Shown: positions 1 to 5,258, numbered from the stretch's first letter. The stretch: DNA of 5,258 bases from CAJQQY01 sp964352225 (GCA_964352225.1 CAYGRM010000437.1:1-5258), one strand, 5' to 3'. Notes: generated by a model from the letters alone, not told the origin. Numbers and translations: made by a program.

Positions 1-98
1 AAAATAAATTCTAATTTGAGGTCGCAAATATAATTGAAATTTTAGGTTGATAAATAGTAAATTCGATTTTTTATAAAATTTTTAATAAAATATAAATT

Positions 99-1331
99 AT
101 GAGTCAAAACCGAGAATTCGATATCATTTTTTGGGGAGCAAGTGGTTTTACCGGAAGGTTGGTTGCTGAGTATATGTTACAAAAATACGGCGCAAATGGT
201 ACCGTAAAATGGGCAATGGGCGGCCGAAATGCTGTAAAATTAGAAGGTATTCAAAAAGAATTAGGTGCTGAAGATATTCCACTAGTTATTGCCGATAGCA
301 AAAAGATGGATACGCTTGAGCGAATGGTGCAACGAACAAAAGTGATTTGTACAACTGTTGGACCCTATGCTCAATATGGTTCACCTCTCGTGGAAGCTTG
401 CGTCAAGCACCAAACTGATTATTGCGATCTTACTGGCGAAGTACAATGGATGCGAAAAATGATTGATCAGCATCAGAAAGCTGCTGAGGCCAACGGAACT
501 CGAATAGTCCATACTTGTGGTTTCGATTCTATTCCTTCAGATATGGGTGTTTATTTTTTACAAAAAAAATCAAAAGAGCTCACAGGGGAATATTGTCAAA
601 AAATTAAGCTCAGAGTAAAAGCTATGAAAGGAGAGATGAGCGGAGGTACTTATGCGAGTTTGAGTAATGTTTTAGTCGAAGCGGAAAAAGATAAATCAAT
701 TTATGCTACATTATTTAATCCGTATGGATTGAATCCTCAAGGAAAACAAAAGGGGAAGGATGGCGAAGATTTGAAAAGTGTAGAATTCGATCAGGACGCA
801 AAATCGTGGATTGCACCTTTTATCATGTCAACGATAAATACTCGAGTAGTTAGACGAAGTCATGCGCTACAAGATTTTCCTTACGGACAAGATTTTCAAT
901 ACGACGAAGCAATGTTGACTGGTCCTGGTTTCTCAGGAAGAGCAAAGGGGATGATGTTGCTGATGGGGACAGGCTTGATGATGTCTGCAAAACCAGATTC
1001 TTTTTTGAGAAATACCATGAATCGATTTTTACCAAAACCGGGTGAAGGGCCATCGAAGGAAAAACGAGAAAGTGGTTTTTATAAAATGTTACTTATTGGA
1101 AAATTGGCTGATGGTACTTTGATTCAAGGAAGTGTGACGGGGGATCGAGATCCAGGTTATGGTTCCACGAGTAAAATGTTGGCAGAAAGTGCGGTTTGTT
1201 TGGCATTAGATAAAGCTAAAACACCAAAAGTTGCTGGTATTTTGACACCATCGGTTGCGCTTGGAGATGCATTATTAGAAAGATTGGAGGAGAATGCTGG
1301 GTTGCAATTTAAAATTTACGAAAAAAAGTAG
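99..1331 (+). CDS. Saccharopine dehydrogenase-like NAD(P)-dependent oxidoreductase (trans-acting enoyl reductase family)
   Basis: Predicted cytosolic oxidoreductase of 410 residues. The N-terminal Rossmann fold carries GASGFTG at residues 13-19 (the GxxGxxG dinucleotide loop). GGRN follows at 41-44; its Arg suggests NADP preference by analogy with related short-chain folds. Family blocks follow in order: TTVGPY (85-90), YCDLTGE (108-114), CGFDSIPSD (140-148) and SGGT (181-184). A hydrophobic, Met/Leu-rich stretch lies near residues 281-300. The length fits the family, whose known relatives are the mycobacterial trans-acting enoyl reductase of phenolic and phthiocerol lipid synthesis and animal SCCPDH. 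It is not a lysine-pathway saccharopine dehydrogenase in the strict sense. The substrate cannot be told from sequence; a lipid or acyl substrate is a guess supported only weakly by the thioesterase-fold gene downstream. The ATG at 99 follows an A/T-rich leader without a Shine-Dalgarno, and the Rossmann motif lies at the expected distance from it. The frame is intact. Confidence 0.9.
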   Translation: MSQNREFDIIFWGASGFTGRLVAEYMLQKYGANGTVKWAMGGRNAVKLEGIQKELGAEDIPLVIADSKKMDTLERMVQRTKVICTTVGPYAQYGSPLVEACVKHQTDYCDLTGEVQWMRKMIDQHQKAAEANGTRIVHTCGFDSIPSDMGVYFLQKKSKELTGEYCQKIKLRVKAMKGEMSGGTYASLSNVLVEAEKDKSIYATLFNPYGLNPQGKQKGKDGEDLKSVEFDQDAKSWIAPFIMSTINTRVVRRSHALQDFPYGQDFQYDEAMLTGPGFSGRAKGMMLLMGTGLMMSAKPDSFLRNTMNRFLPKPGEGPSKEKRESGFYKMLLIGKLADGTLIQGSVTGDRDPGYGSTSKMLAESAVCLALDKAKTPKVAGILTPSVALGDALLERLEENAGLQFKIYEKK

Positions 1332-1339
1332 TCAGGTAA

Positions 1340-1450
1340 CAGGTTGGTCGCGGTGCTCCCTAGTTAGGAGTCAAGTGCTATTTTGTACTCCCATAATTTG
1401 AATTTGGTATTTTAATCTTGGGAAGAACACGAAGCAAAGCGACCAACCTG
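1340..1450. repeat. MITE-like element with perfect 12-bp terminal inverted repeats
   Basis: CAGGTTGGTCGC at 1340-1351 is the exact reverse complement of GCGACCAACCTG at 1439-1450, giving a 111-bp unit. It starts 8 bp after the stop codon of the oxidoreductase gene and ends 27 bp before the thioesterase start. Inside the left half is an imperfect hairpin (CTCcCTA/TAGGAG, about 1356-1370, with one bulged C). The right half contains GGGAAGAACAC, which can pair imperfectly with GGTGCTCCC of the left half. No ORF of useful size lies inside, so the element would need a transposase supplied in trans. Only a 2-bp AA flanks both sides, too little to call a target-site duplication. A large structured intergenic RNA hairpin is the alternative reading. 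Confidence 0.6.
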
Positions 1451-1477
1451 AAAACTGATTTCTAAAAAAAGAAAAAC

Positions 1478-1960
1478 ATGAAACAAAAGGATTACTTCCA
1501 AGATCACATGCCAGGTAATGTGTGCTTTGGTTGCGGAAGAAGCAATCATGATGGATTAAAAATTAGTAGCTATTGGGAAGGTGATGAGTCGGTTTGTATT
1601 TGGGAGTCGCAAGAGAAATATCAAGGATGGAAAGGTATTTTGAATGGAGGAATTTTAGCGACCTTAATTGATTGTCATACGATGTGTACGGCTATGGCAG
1701 CAGCCTATCAGGCTGAGCATCGAACCTTGGAAAGCCAGCCAGTTTATCGATATGCAACGGGAACTATTTCTGTGAAATATTTGAAGCCGACTTTGAATAC
1801 CAAACCAATCGAACTACGCGCAAAAGTTAAAGAAATAAAAGGGAGAAAAGTTGTGATGTCCTGCATTGCAAAGTCTGATGGTGAAATTACTGCAGAAGCG
1901 GAAATAATTGCCATTCGAGTTTTTGATAGTAGTAAAGATGAGGCAAGTATTTTTGGATAA
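1478..1960 (+). CDS. PaaI-like hotdog-fold thioesterase family protein
   Basis: Protein of 160 residues with the single-hotdog layout of PaaI/YbgC-type acyl-CoA thioesterases, normally acting as dimers or tetramers in the cytosol. It opens with a CFGCGxxNxxGLKI block (residues 16-29), common in this subfamily and containing a CxxC pair at C16/C19. The central helix begins NGGILATLID (56-65). This matches the HGGxxxxxxD signature except that Asn replaces the usual His; D65 occupies the place of the catalytic acid. GTISVKYLKPT (95-105) matches the core strand motif. Between the helix and that strand lies an insertion (about 77-94, with a charged stretch and Tyr residues). The substrate is unknown; acyl-CoA hydrolysis is inferred from family only. 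ATG 1478 follows an A-rich run with no Shine-Dalgarno, as is usual in Bacteroidota. It is co-directional with the oxidoreductase gene but separated from it by the repeat element. Confidence 0.88.
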   Translation: MKQKDYFQDHMPGNVCFGCGRSNHDGLKISSYWEGDESVCIWESQEKYQGWKGILNGGILATLIDCHTMCTAMAAAYQAEHRTLESQPVYRYATGTISVKYLKPTLNTKPIELRAKVKEIKGRKVVMSCIAKSDGEITAEAEIIAIRVFDSSKDEASIFG

Positions 1961-2000
1961 ATAAGCAGAAGATCTAATGGGCTTTTATGTTTAAAAAAGT

Positions 2001-2027
2001 AACCTCCTAGTTTCCCACTAGGAGGTT
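2001..2027 (-). terminator. Rho-independent terminator, minus strand
   Basis: A perfect 11-bp stem (AACCTCCTAGT/ACTAGGAGGTT) closes a 5-nt loop at 2012-2016. Read on the minus strand it is followed two bases later by six T residues (positions 1999-1993 region). On the plus strand it is followed by CTGGAGGAAAA with no T run, so the orientation is minus. It sits 40 bp beyond the thioesterase stop and overlaps the stop codon of the 50-codon minus-strand frame. It implies that some transcript enters from the doxX side. Confidence 0.7.
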
Positions 2028-2159
2028 CTGGAGGAAAATTATTATTCTATCACTTTCCTGTTCAACTGAGTTTTTAATCATTTGGTTTAAAAAAAATCCA
2101 ACTCCCAACTGAATCATTGGGAGAGGATCTTTCTTGATTTTGGGGTTAATGGTTTTCAT
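2007..2159 (-). CDS. Candidate small protein, 50 codons (unrecognised)
   Basis: ATG at 2159-2157 and TAG at 2009-2007 on the minus strand. I do not recognise a family. The N-terminus is basic (MKTINPKIKKDPLP), followed by a short apolar stretch (MIQLGVGFFL, residues 15-24), a charged middle (residues 33-38) and a second apolar stretch (RIIIFLQNLLVG, 38-49). The stop codon falls inside the arm of the minus-strand terminator at 2001-2027, which would fit a short transcription unit ending here. It starts 7 nt after the stop of the 37-codon frame. No Shine-Dalgarno is seen, though this is normal for the phylum. A frame this long is expected by chance in AT-rich DNA, so coding status is uncertain; an amphipathic or membrane peptide is possible. 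Confidence 0.3.
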   Translation of the reverse strand: MKTINPKIKKDPLPMIQLGVGFFLNQMIKNSVEQESDRIIIFLQNLLVGN

Positions 2160-2166
2160 AGTTAAG

Positions 2167-2280
2167 CTACTTTAAATAAGTAGATAATATTTTTAAATCC
2201 ATTAATTTTGGATAAGGCAAATTTAGAATAGCATCACTATTCTGAATAGTACAAATCTTACAAATACCAGCACAATCCAT
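2167..2280 (-). CDS. Candidate small Cys-rich protein, 37 codons (unrecognised)
   Basis: ATG at 2280-2278, preceded directly by an in-frame TGA, so the start is fixed within this frame; TAG at 2169-2167. The N-terminus MDCAGICKICTIQ holds three cysteines at residues 3, 7 and 10 (C-x3-C-x2-C); the remainder is apolar and ends in a Lys/Leu/Tyr-rich segment. The frame lies upstream of the 50-codon frame with a 7-nt gap. Against a real gene: the 14-bp hairpin at 2295-2327 stands only 14 bp upstream of the ATG, leaving no room for its own promoter, and 37 codons is within chance length. It could be a fragment of a lost gene or simply part of a structured RNA. Confidence 0.2.
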   Translation of the reverse strand: MDCAGICKICTIQNSDAILNLPYPKLMDLKILSTYLK

Positions 2281-2294
2281 TCATTTTTATTAAT

Positions 2295-2327
2295 AAAGCC
2301 TTGTAAATCAATAATTTACAAGGCTTT
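2295..2327. terminator. Strong stem-loop, probable (bidirectional) terminator
   Basis: A perfect 14-bp stem (AAAGCCTTGTAAAT/ATTTACAAGGCTTT) with a 5-nt loop CAATA. The AAAGCC...GGCTTT base is typical of Rho-independent terminators. On the plus strand the arm ends in four T residues before an A run; on the minus strand it ends in TTTATTAATAAAA. Either direction is therefore weak in U tract but strong in stem. It lies 335 bp past the plus-strand thioesterase gene and 161 bp past the minus-strand doxX stop, and could end either transcript. Confidence 0.55.
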
Positions 2328-2488
2328 TAAAAAATAATTTTCATCTCATGCTTATTCAGCAGCTACTTCCATTAAGCTATTTTCACCTTAGGTTAAGGAA
2401 GACAATCGGTTATATTTTTTTGATGACTTCATTTCAGGTGCTTCCTGTGTTTTTAAATTATCCTGTTTTGATTCTTTCAAAAGATGAT

Positions 2489-2848
2489 TTATACATACCA
2501 ATATGCCCAAGCAAGAAGTACTAGTTGCAAAGGTAATCGTAACCAAAGAAACCACGTCTTGATTTTCATTCCAGCTCCTTTGGAAGTCAGCATATAGACA
2601 TTGGCGGGGAAAACGGCAATCAACAATAAAATAATTCCTATAGCTGCAGCCGATCGAGTTTGTGGAATGAGTAAACCAATTCCTCCGGCGATTTCAGCAA
2701 CACCAACAATAATGTTGATTGTTTCTTTCCAAGGTTGTAAAAAGGGAGGAGTGATTTTATGAAAAAACCACGCTTTTTTAAAATGAGAGTATCCGGCATA
2801 GATATAAAAAAATGCCATTGGGAAAAGCAAAATTTCTTTGATTGACAT
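2489..2848 (-). CDS. DoxX family integral membrane protein
   Basis: Small inner-membrane protein of 119 residues with four predicted helices: about 5-22, 43-61, 66-87 and 99-118. Family hallmarks are AGYSHF at 18-23 at the end of helix 1, GVAEIAGGIGLLIP at 49-62 in helix 2, FPANVYM at 80-86 at the end of helix 3, and WLRLPLQ at 102-108 opening helix 4. It ends WAYWYV, as related proteins do, so the C-terminus looks complete and no frameshift is needed. DoxX proteins are widespread and mostly without a proven role; members have been linked to quinone or thiol redox and membrane stress, but nothing here allows a choice. The gene diverges from the Plug gene across a 142-bp gap. Downstream on the same strand lies the hairpin tract. 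Confidence 0.88.
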   Translation of the reverse strand: MSIKEILLFPMAFFYIYAGYSHFKKAWFFHKITPPFLQPWKETINIIVGVAEIAGGIGLLIPQTRSAAAIGIILLLIAVFPANVYMLTSKGAGMKIKTWFLWLRLPLQLVLLAWAYWYV

Positions 2849-2990
2849 GAGTTGGATTTTTCGTGAAAGATAAAAAATTGAAAGTAGAGAAGTATTTTTA
2901 AAAATCCCTTAAATTGAGTTAACTTTTCCTTTTAATTTTTTTCAAAATAAAATCCCTTCTAAACCAGTTTTATATTCGTAAAAACAAATA
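2849..2990. promoter_or_regulatory. Divergent promoter region between doxX-like and Plug genes
   Basis: Both flanking genes read outward from this 142-bp AT-rich gap, so it must hold at least one promoter for each unless transcripts enter from elsewhere. Boxes near the Bacteroidota -7 consensus TAnnTTTG are TATATTCG at 2971-2978 (plus, 12 bp before the Plug ATG) and TATCTTTC at 2872-2865 (minus). Neither has a convincing TTG -33 box at the usual spacing, so the precise sites are uncertain. Confidence 0.35.
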
Positions 2991-4382
2991 ATGTTTTCGA
3001 TGAAAAAAGTATACTTATTTTTTCTTTTGTTGACGAGTTCAACTTTTATTTTGGCGCAAGGCGAAAAGGCAGATGCAAACCTGGTTTATGACGATGCGGT
3101 GTATGTAAATTATATAAAAACAGTAAATCTTCATGCTCCTGGAATTGTGATGGGCAGTCCGATTCTTCAATTAGGAAGTGGATCATTAACCTTATCATTT
3201 GATGATTTGGAAGGAGATGCACGAGAGTATATATATTCGGTGGTGCATTGCAATGCAGATTGGACCCCTTCCAACTTGACTGAGTTAGAATATATGGAAG
3301 GATATAATGATGAGCGAATTGAATATACTGAGTTTTCTATTAATACTTTAGTCAACTATACTCATTATCGTTTAGATTTTCCGAATGAAAATATTCGGTT
3401 TACGAAGTCAGGAAACTATTTATTGAAAGTATATGATAATGAAGATGATCGATTTTTGGTTTTGACCAGACGATTCATGGTTGTTGAGCCAACGTTTACA
3501 CTTTCAAGTGGTTTGGCTTTACCGTCTTCTATTGTGAAAAAATCAAGAACTCATCAAGAACTTGATTTCGTGATTAGGCATAAAGGATTCACGATTAACA
3601 GTCCGAGGAAAGAAGTCCAAGTTGTGGTGATGCAAAATGGGAGATGGGATAACGCCATCAAAGATATTGCTCCACAGTACATTAGAAAAGAACAGTTGAC
3701 TTATGAGTTTTTGGATAAAATAGTTTTTCCAGCAGGGAAAGAATTCAGGTTTGTAGACATTAGATCATTACGATATGATGGTGGAGGCGTAAGAGGAATA
3801 GAGGAATATCAAGATGGATATGATGTAACTTTATTTATGGATGAGTCACGTAGCGATGAGGAATATTACAATCGTATAGACATTAATGGTGGGTTTGTTA
3901 TTGGGAATCTTGAAAATTCTCAAGGGAGTAATGTTTCCTTTTTTGATGGAGAGTCAGCTGAAGATCGTTCTGCAAAAGTTGAATTCCTTCGACAAGAATT
4001 AATGGCAAATCGAGAGTCTAATAATATCAGAAGTGATTATGCGAATGTGTTATTTTCGATAAAAAGAAATGAACCGTTTTATGATAAGGATGTCTACCTT
4101 TTTGGCGCCATGAGCGATTGGCAAATAAAAGAAGAATTTAAAATGACCCATCAGCCTGCGGTGAATGCTTACGTTGCAGACATTCTTTTAAAGCAAGGTT
4201 TTTATAATTATGCTTATGTAACCGTTCCAAAAGAAGGCGATAAAATTCCAAATATGAGTGAACTTGAAGGTGATTGGTTTGAAACAGAAAACCAATATAC
4301 CATCCTGGTTTATTATCGCCCATTTGGTGGGAGGTATGATCGACTCATGGGAACATTTAATATAAATTCTTTTAGACAATAG
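2991..4382 (+). CDS. Type IX secretion system Plug protein (DUF5103)
   Basis: Secreted or periplasmic protein of 463 residues. A Sec signal peptide spans about residues 1-22 (MKK start of the n-region at M4, Leu/Phe-rich core, ILA followed by QG as a likely signal peptidase I site); no lipobox Cys is present. The DUF5103 N-terminal region is clear: YIKTVNL (41-47), LSFDDLEGD (68-76), Y-x-Y-x-x-x-HCNADW (80-91), then an FPN and SGNYLLKVYD block. The C-terminal part has YLFGAMSDW, the LLKQGFYNYAYV strand pair, EGDWFETENQYTILVYYRPFGGRYDRLMG and the end of the protein. Both parts match the family. In Flavobacterium johnsoniae the Plug protein closes the periplasmic side of the SprA outer-membrane translocon when no substrate is engaged. 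ATG 2991 follows an A-rich AAACAAATA; ATG 3000 gives a more canonical signal peptide but follows TTTTCG, so 2991 is kept with mild doubt. No other T9SS gene is in the window. Confidence 0.93.
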   Translation: MFSMKKVYLFFLLLTSSTFILAQGEKADANLVYDDAVYVNYIKTVNLHAPGIVMGSPILQLGSGSLTLSFDDLEGDAREYIYSVVHCNADWTPSNLTELEYMEGYNDERIEYTEFSINTLVNYTHYRLDFPNENIRFTKSGNYLLKVYDNEDDRFLVLTRRFMVVEPTFTLSSGLALPSSIVKKSRTHQELDFVIRHKGFTINSPRKEVQVVVMQNGRWDNAIKDIAPQYIRKEQLTYEFLDKIVFPAGKEFRFVDIRSLRYDGGGVRGIEEYQDGYDVTLFMDESRSDEEYYNRIDINGGFVIGNLENSQGSNVSFFDGESAEDRSAKVEFLRQELMANRESNNIRSDYANVLFSIKRNEPFYDKDVYLFGAMSDWQIKEEFKMTHQPAVNAYVADILLKQGFYNYAYVTVPKEGDKIPNMSELEGDWFETENQYTILVYYRPFGGRYDRLMGTFNINSFRQ

Positions 4383-4386
4383 GATT

Positions 4387-4923
4387 TTATTCATCAGTAT
4401 TTGGGGCATCTTCTCCAAACCAACTTGCGTACATCACATAATTATTGGCGATTCTTCCGATGTAATGTTGGAAGGTTTCGGGAGTTAATGCCTTTACCTT
4501 TTTAGCGGGAACACCTGCGTAAATAAATCCTGATTCCAAATGTGCTTTTTCTAAAACGACTGCACCTGCTGCAATCAAAACATTGGATTCTACTACCGCG
4601 TCATCCATCACTATTGCCCCCATTCCAATTAATACATTATCGGAAACCTGGCAGCCATGCACAATCGCATTATGCCCTACGGAAACATTATTTCCCAAAA
4701 TGGTCTTGGTTTTTTGATATGTGCAATGAATGACCGCACCATCTTGAATATTAACTTTGTTGCCAATGACGATGCTGTTTACATCGCCTCTGACAACTGC
4801 ATTGAACCAAATGCTACAGTCGTCACCCGTTACGACATCACCAACGATAGTTGCATTTTCTGCAATAAAAACATTTTTACCGAAGGTGGGAGAAACTCCT
4901 TTTACTGGTTTTATTAAAGCCAT
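4387..4923 (-). CDS. Gamma-class carbonic anhydrase-like hexapeptide-repeat protein (YrdA/PaaY/CamH type)
   Basis: Left-handed beta-helix protein of 178 residues, normally a cytosolic homotrimer with metal sites between subunits. Coils of [IV]-G-x-x-x-x type run from about residue 17 to 140, followed by a C-terminal helix (about 146-170) that usually packs along the helix axis. Catalytic and ligand residues can be aligned with Methanosarcina Cam: R45, D47, Q60, D61 and metal ligands H66, H84, H89. The spacings R-x-D, QD, Q-to-H of 6 and H-to-H of 5 are as in Cam. The gap H66-H84 is 18 residues against 36 in Cam, so the acidic loop with the proton-shuttle Glu is absent, as in CamH, YrdA and PaaY proteins. 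The role may be carbonic anhydrase, a thioesterase-like activity as reported for PaaY, or another; not decidable here. It converges on the Plug gene with 4 bp between stop codons. Confidence 0.92.
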   Translation of the reverse strand: MALIKPVKGVSPTFGKNVFIAENATIVGDVVTGDDCSIWFNAVVRGDVNSIVIGNKVNIQDGAVIHCTYQKTKTILGNNVSVGHNAIVHGCQVSDNVLIGMGAIVMDDAVVESNVLIAAGAVVLEKAHLESGFIYAGVPAKKVKALTPETFQHYIGRIANNYVMYASWFGEDAPNTDE

Positions 4924-4936
4924 ATTTTGTAGTTAT

Positions 4937-5006
4937 GTAGCGGGACTTTTCAATTCCCGTATTTGTATTTAATTTAGTTTTACGGCACTCTGGAGAGTAC
5001 CGCTAC
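4937..5006. repeat. REPIN-like element: two GTAG-led hairpins in inverted orientation
   Basis: The 70-bp unit begins GTAGCGG (4937-4943) and ends CCGCTAC (5000-5006), a perfect 7-bp inverted repeat. On the plus strand GTAG (4937-4940) is followed at once by a hairpin CGGGA/TCCCG (4941-4945 with 4955-4959). On the minus strand GTAG (5006-5003) is followed at once by a hairpin with arms 4983-4990 and 4995-5002 (8 pairs with one mismatch, loop TGGA). A GTAG tetranucleotide 5' of a hairpin, repeated in inverse orientation, is the design of REP doublets (REPINs/BIMEs) mobilised by RAYT Y1 transposases. No RAYT gene is in the window. It lies 13 bp upstream of the carbonic anhydrase-like gene's ATG. 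Confidence 0.65.
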
Positions 5007-5258
5007 GATTATTTTTTCTTTTTATATAATCCATCAAAAATACTTGTCTAGGTTTTTTCATTATCTTTTTTAGGGGAGATCTGCGCATTCATTTTTCCAA
5101 GAAAAAAAATAAAAATCAAAAAAAGGAAAGTTTTGGTAGGGTTTCATATTTTTGTTTTTTATAAATGAGGAAATAACTCACGGTTGTGAATTTTATTTAA
5201 AAGACATTTTTAAATGTAATGAAGTTGCTTTTTCTAAAAAACGCTAAATTAGATGATA
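5007..5258. other. AT-rich intergenic DNA at window end, no gene seen
   Basis: Long A and T runs on both strands and no convincing reading frame. A short palindrome ACATTT-TT-AAATGT occurs at about 5205-5218. No tRNA or terminator with both stem and U tract is evident. Confidence 0.5.
5225..5252 (+). promoter_or_regulatory. Weak Bacteroidota-type promoter candidate for a gene beyond the window
   Basis: TTG at 5225-5227 is followed after 17 bp by TAAATTAG at 5245-5252, seven of eight positions of the -7 consensus TAnnTTTG of Bacteroidota. No downstream gene is visible before the window ends, so this rests on the motif alone. Confidence 0.25.

Larger units (their letters stand above)
1961..2488. 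other. 528-bp gene-poor tract rich in stem-loops
   Basis: No reading frame above about 50 codons is present on either strand. What is visible is a run of perfect stem-loops: 2001-2027 (11 bp), 2102-2123 (7 bp, CTCCCAA/TTGGGAG), 2167-2183 (6 bp, CTACTT/AAGTAG), 2225-2243 (7 bp, AGAATAG/CTATTCT), 2295-2327 (14 bp) and the weaker 2386-2398 and 2435-2447. Most have 5-nt loops. Two short minus-strand frames lie in 2007-2280 and are listed separately. The tract may be a minus-strand 3' extension of the doxX transcript, a structured RNA, or decayed coding DNA. Confidence 0.6.

Noticed and set aside
47..90. Promoter for the first gene (TTG at 47-49 with AT-rich downstream boxes)
   Set aside because: No box within the right spacing matches TAnnTTTG well; the region is uniformly AT-rich and yields many poor matches.
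850..1053. Minus-strand open frame of 67 codons inside the oxidoreductase gene
   Set aside because: Lies fully antisense to a gene with clear family motifs and shows low-complexity Ser/Leu content; no start context or family resemblance.
1338..1452. AA/AA target-site duplication around the 111-bp element
   Set aside because: A 2-bp match in A-rich sequence carries no weight.
2001..2027. Plus-strand terminator for the thioesterase gene
   Set aside because: Its place 40 bp after the stop is right, but no T run follows on the plus strand, whereas six T residues follow on the minus strand.
2247..2280. C-x3-C-x2-C in the 37-codon frame read as a radical SAM cluster motif
   Set aside because: A radical SAM enzyme needs a barrel of roughly 200 residues or more; this frame is 37 codons and bounded by stops, so the match is at most a metal- or disulfide-type motif, possibly chance.
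2489..2500. Frameshift extending DoxX into the downstream open frame
   Set aside because: The protein already has four helices and ends in a family-like aromatic tail, so no extension is needed.
4138..4418. Minus-strand open frames of 61 and 76 codons across the Plug C-terminus
   Set aside because: Antisense to the conserved DUF5103 C-terminal block; no independent support.
4542..4972. Plus-strand open frames of 63-86 codons opposite the carbonic anhydrase-like gene
   Set aside because: They mirror the hexapeptide-repeat coding strand, overlap each other in different frames and have no recognisable domains.

Overview
This AT-rich window most likely comes from a member of the Bacteroidota. 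The clearest sign is the gene at 2991-4382, which encodes a DUF5103 protein, the Plug component of the type IX secretion system (T9SS), known only from that phylum. Supporting signs are the lack of Shine-Dalgarno motifs and A-rich stretches just before the start codons (for example before 1478 and 2991). The class cannot be fixed from this sequence.

Layout: (1) 99-1331, plus: a saccharopine dehydrogenase-like NAD(P)-binding oxidoreductase. (2) 1340-1450: a 111-bp MITE-like element bounded by a perfect 12-bp inverted repeat, filling most of the gap to the next gene. (3) 1478-1960, plus: a PaaI-like hotdog-fold thioesterase. (4) 1961-2488: 528 bp with no long ORF but an unusual density of stem-loops. 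It includes two terminator-grade hairpins and two very short minus-strand reading frames (37 and 50 codons, 7 nt apart); the second ends inside a hairpin that has a U tract on the minus strand. (5) 2489-2848, minus: a four-helix DoxX-family membrane protein, divergent from (6) 2991-4382, plus: the T9SS Plug protein with a signal peptide. (7) 4387-4923, minus: a gamma-class carbonic anhydrase-like hexapeptide protein, convergent with Plug and only 4 bp from it. (8) 4937-5006: a REPIN-like element, two GTAG-preceded hairpins in inverted orientation, placed 13 bp upstream of the carbonic anhydrase start codon. (9) 5007-5258: AT-rich DNA with no gene, ending in a weak promoter-like pair.

The five main genes are mostly single housekeeping or accessory functions and do not form an obvious pathway. 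The oxidoreductase and the thioesterase are co-directional and could share a transcript, but the repeat element lies between them. No defence system, CRISPR array, rRNA or tRNA is visible. The parts that ordinary annotation does not explain are the two repeat elements and the hairpin and mini-ORF tract downstream of doxX.
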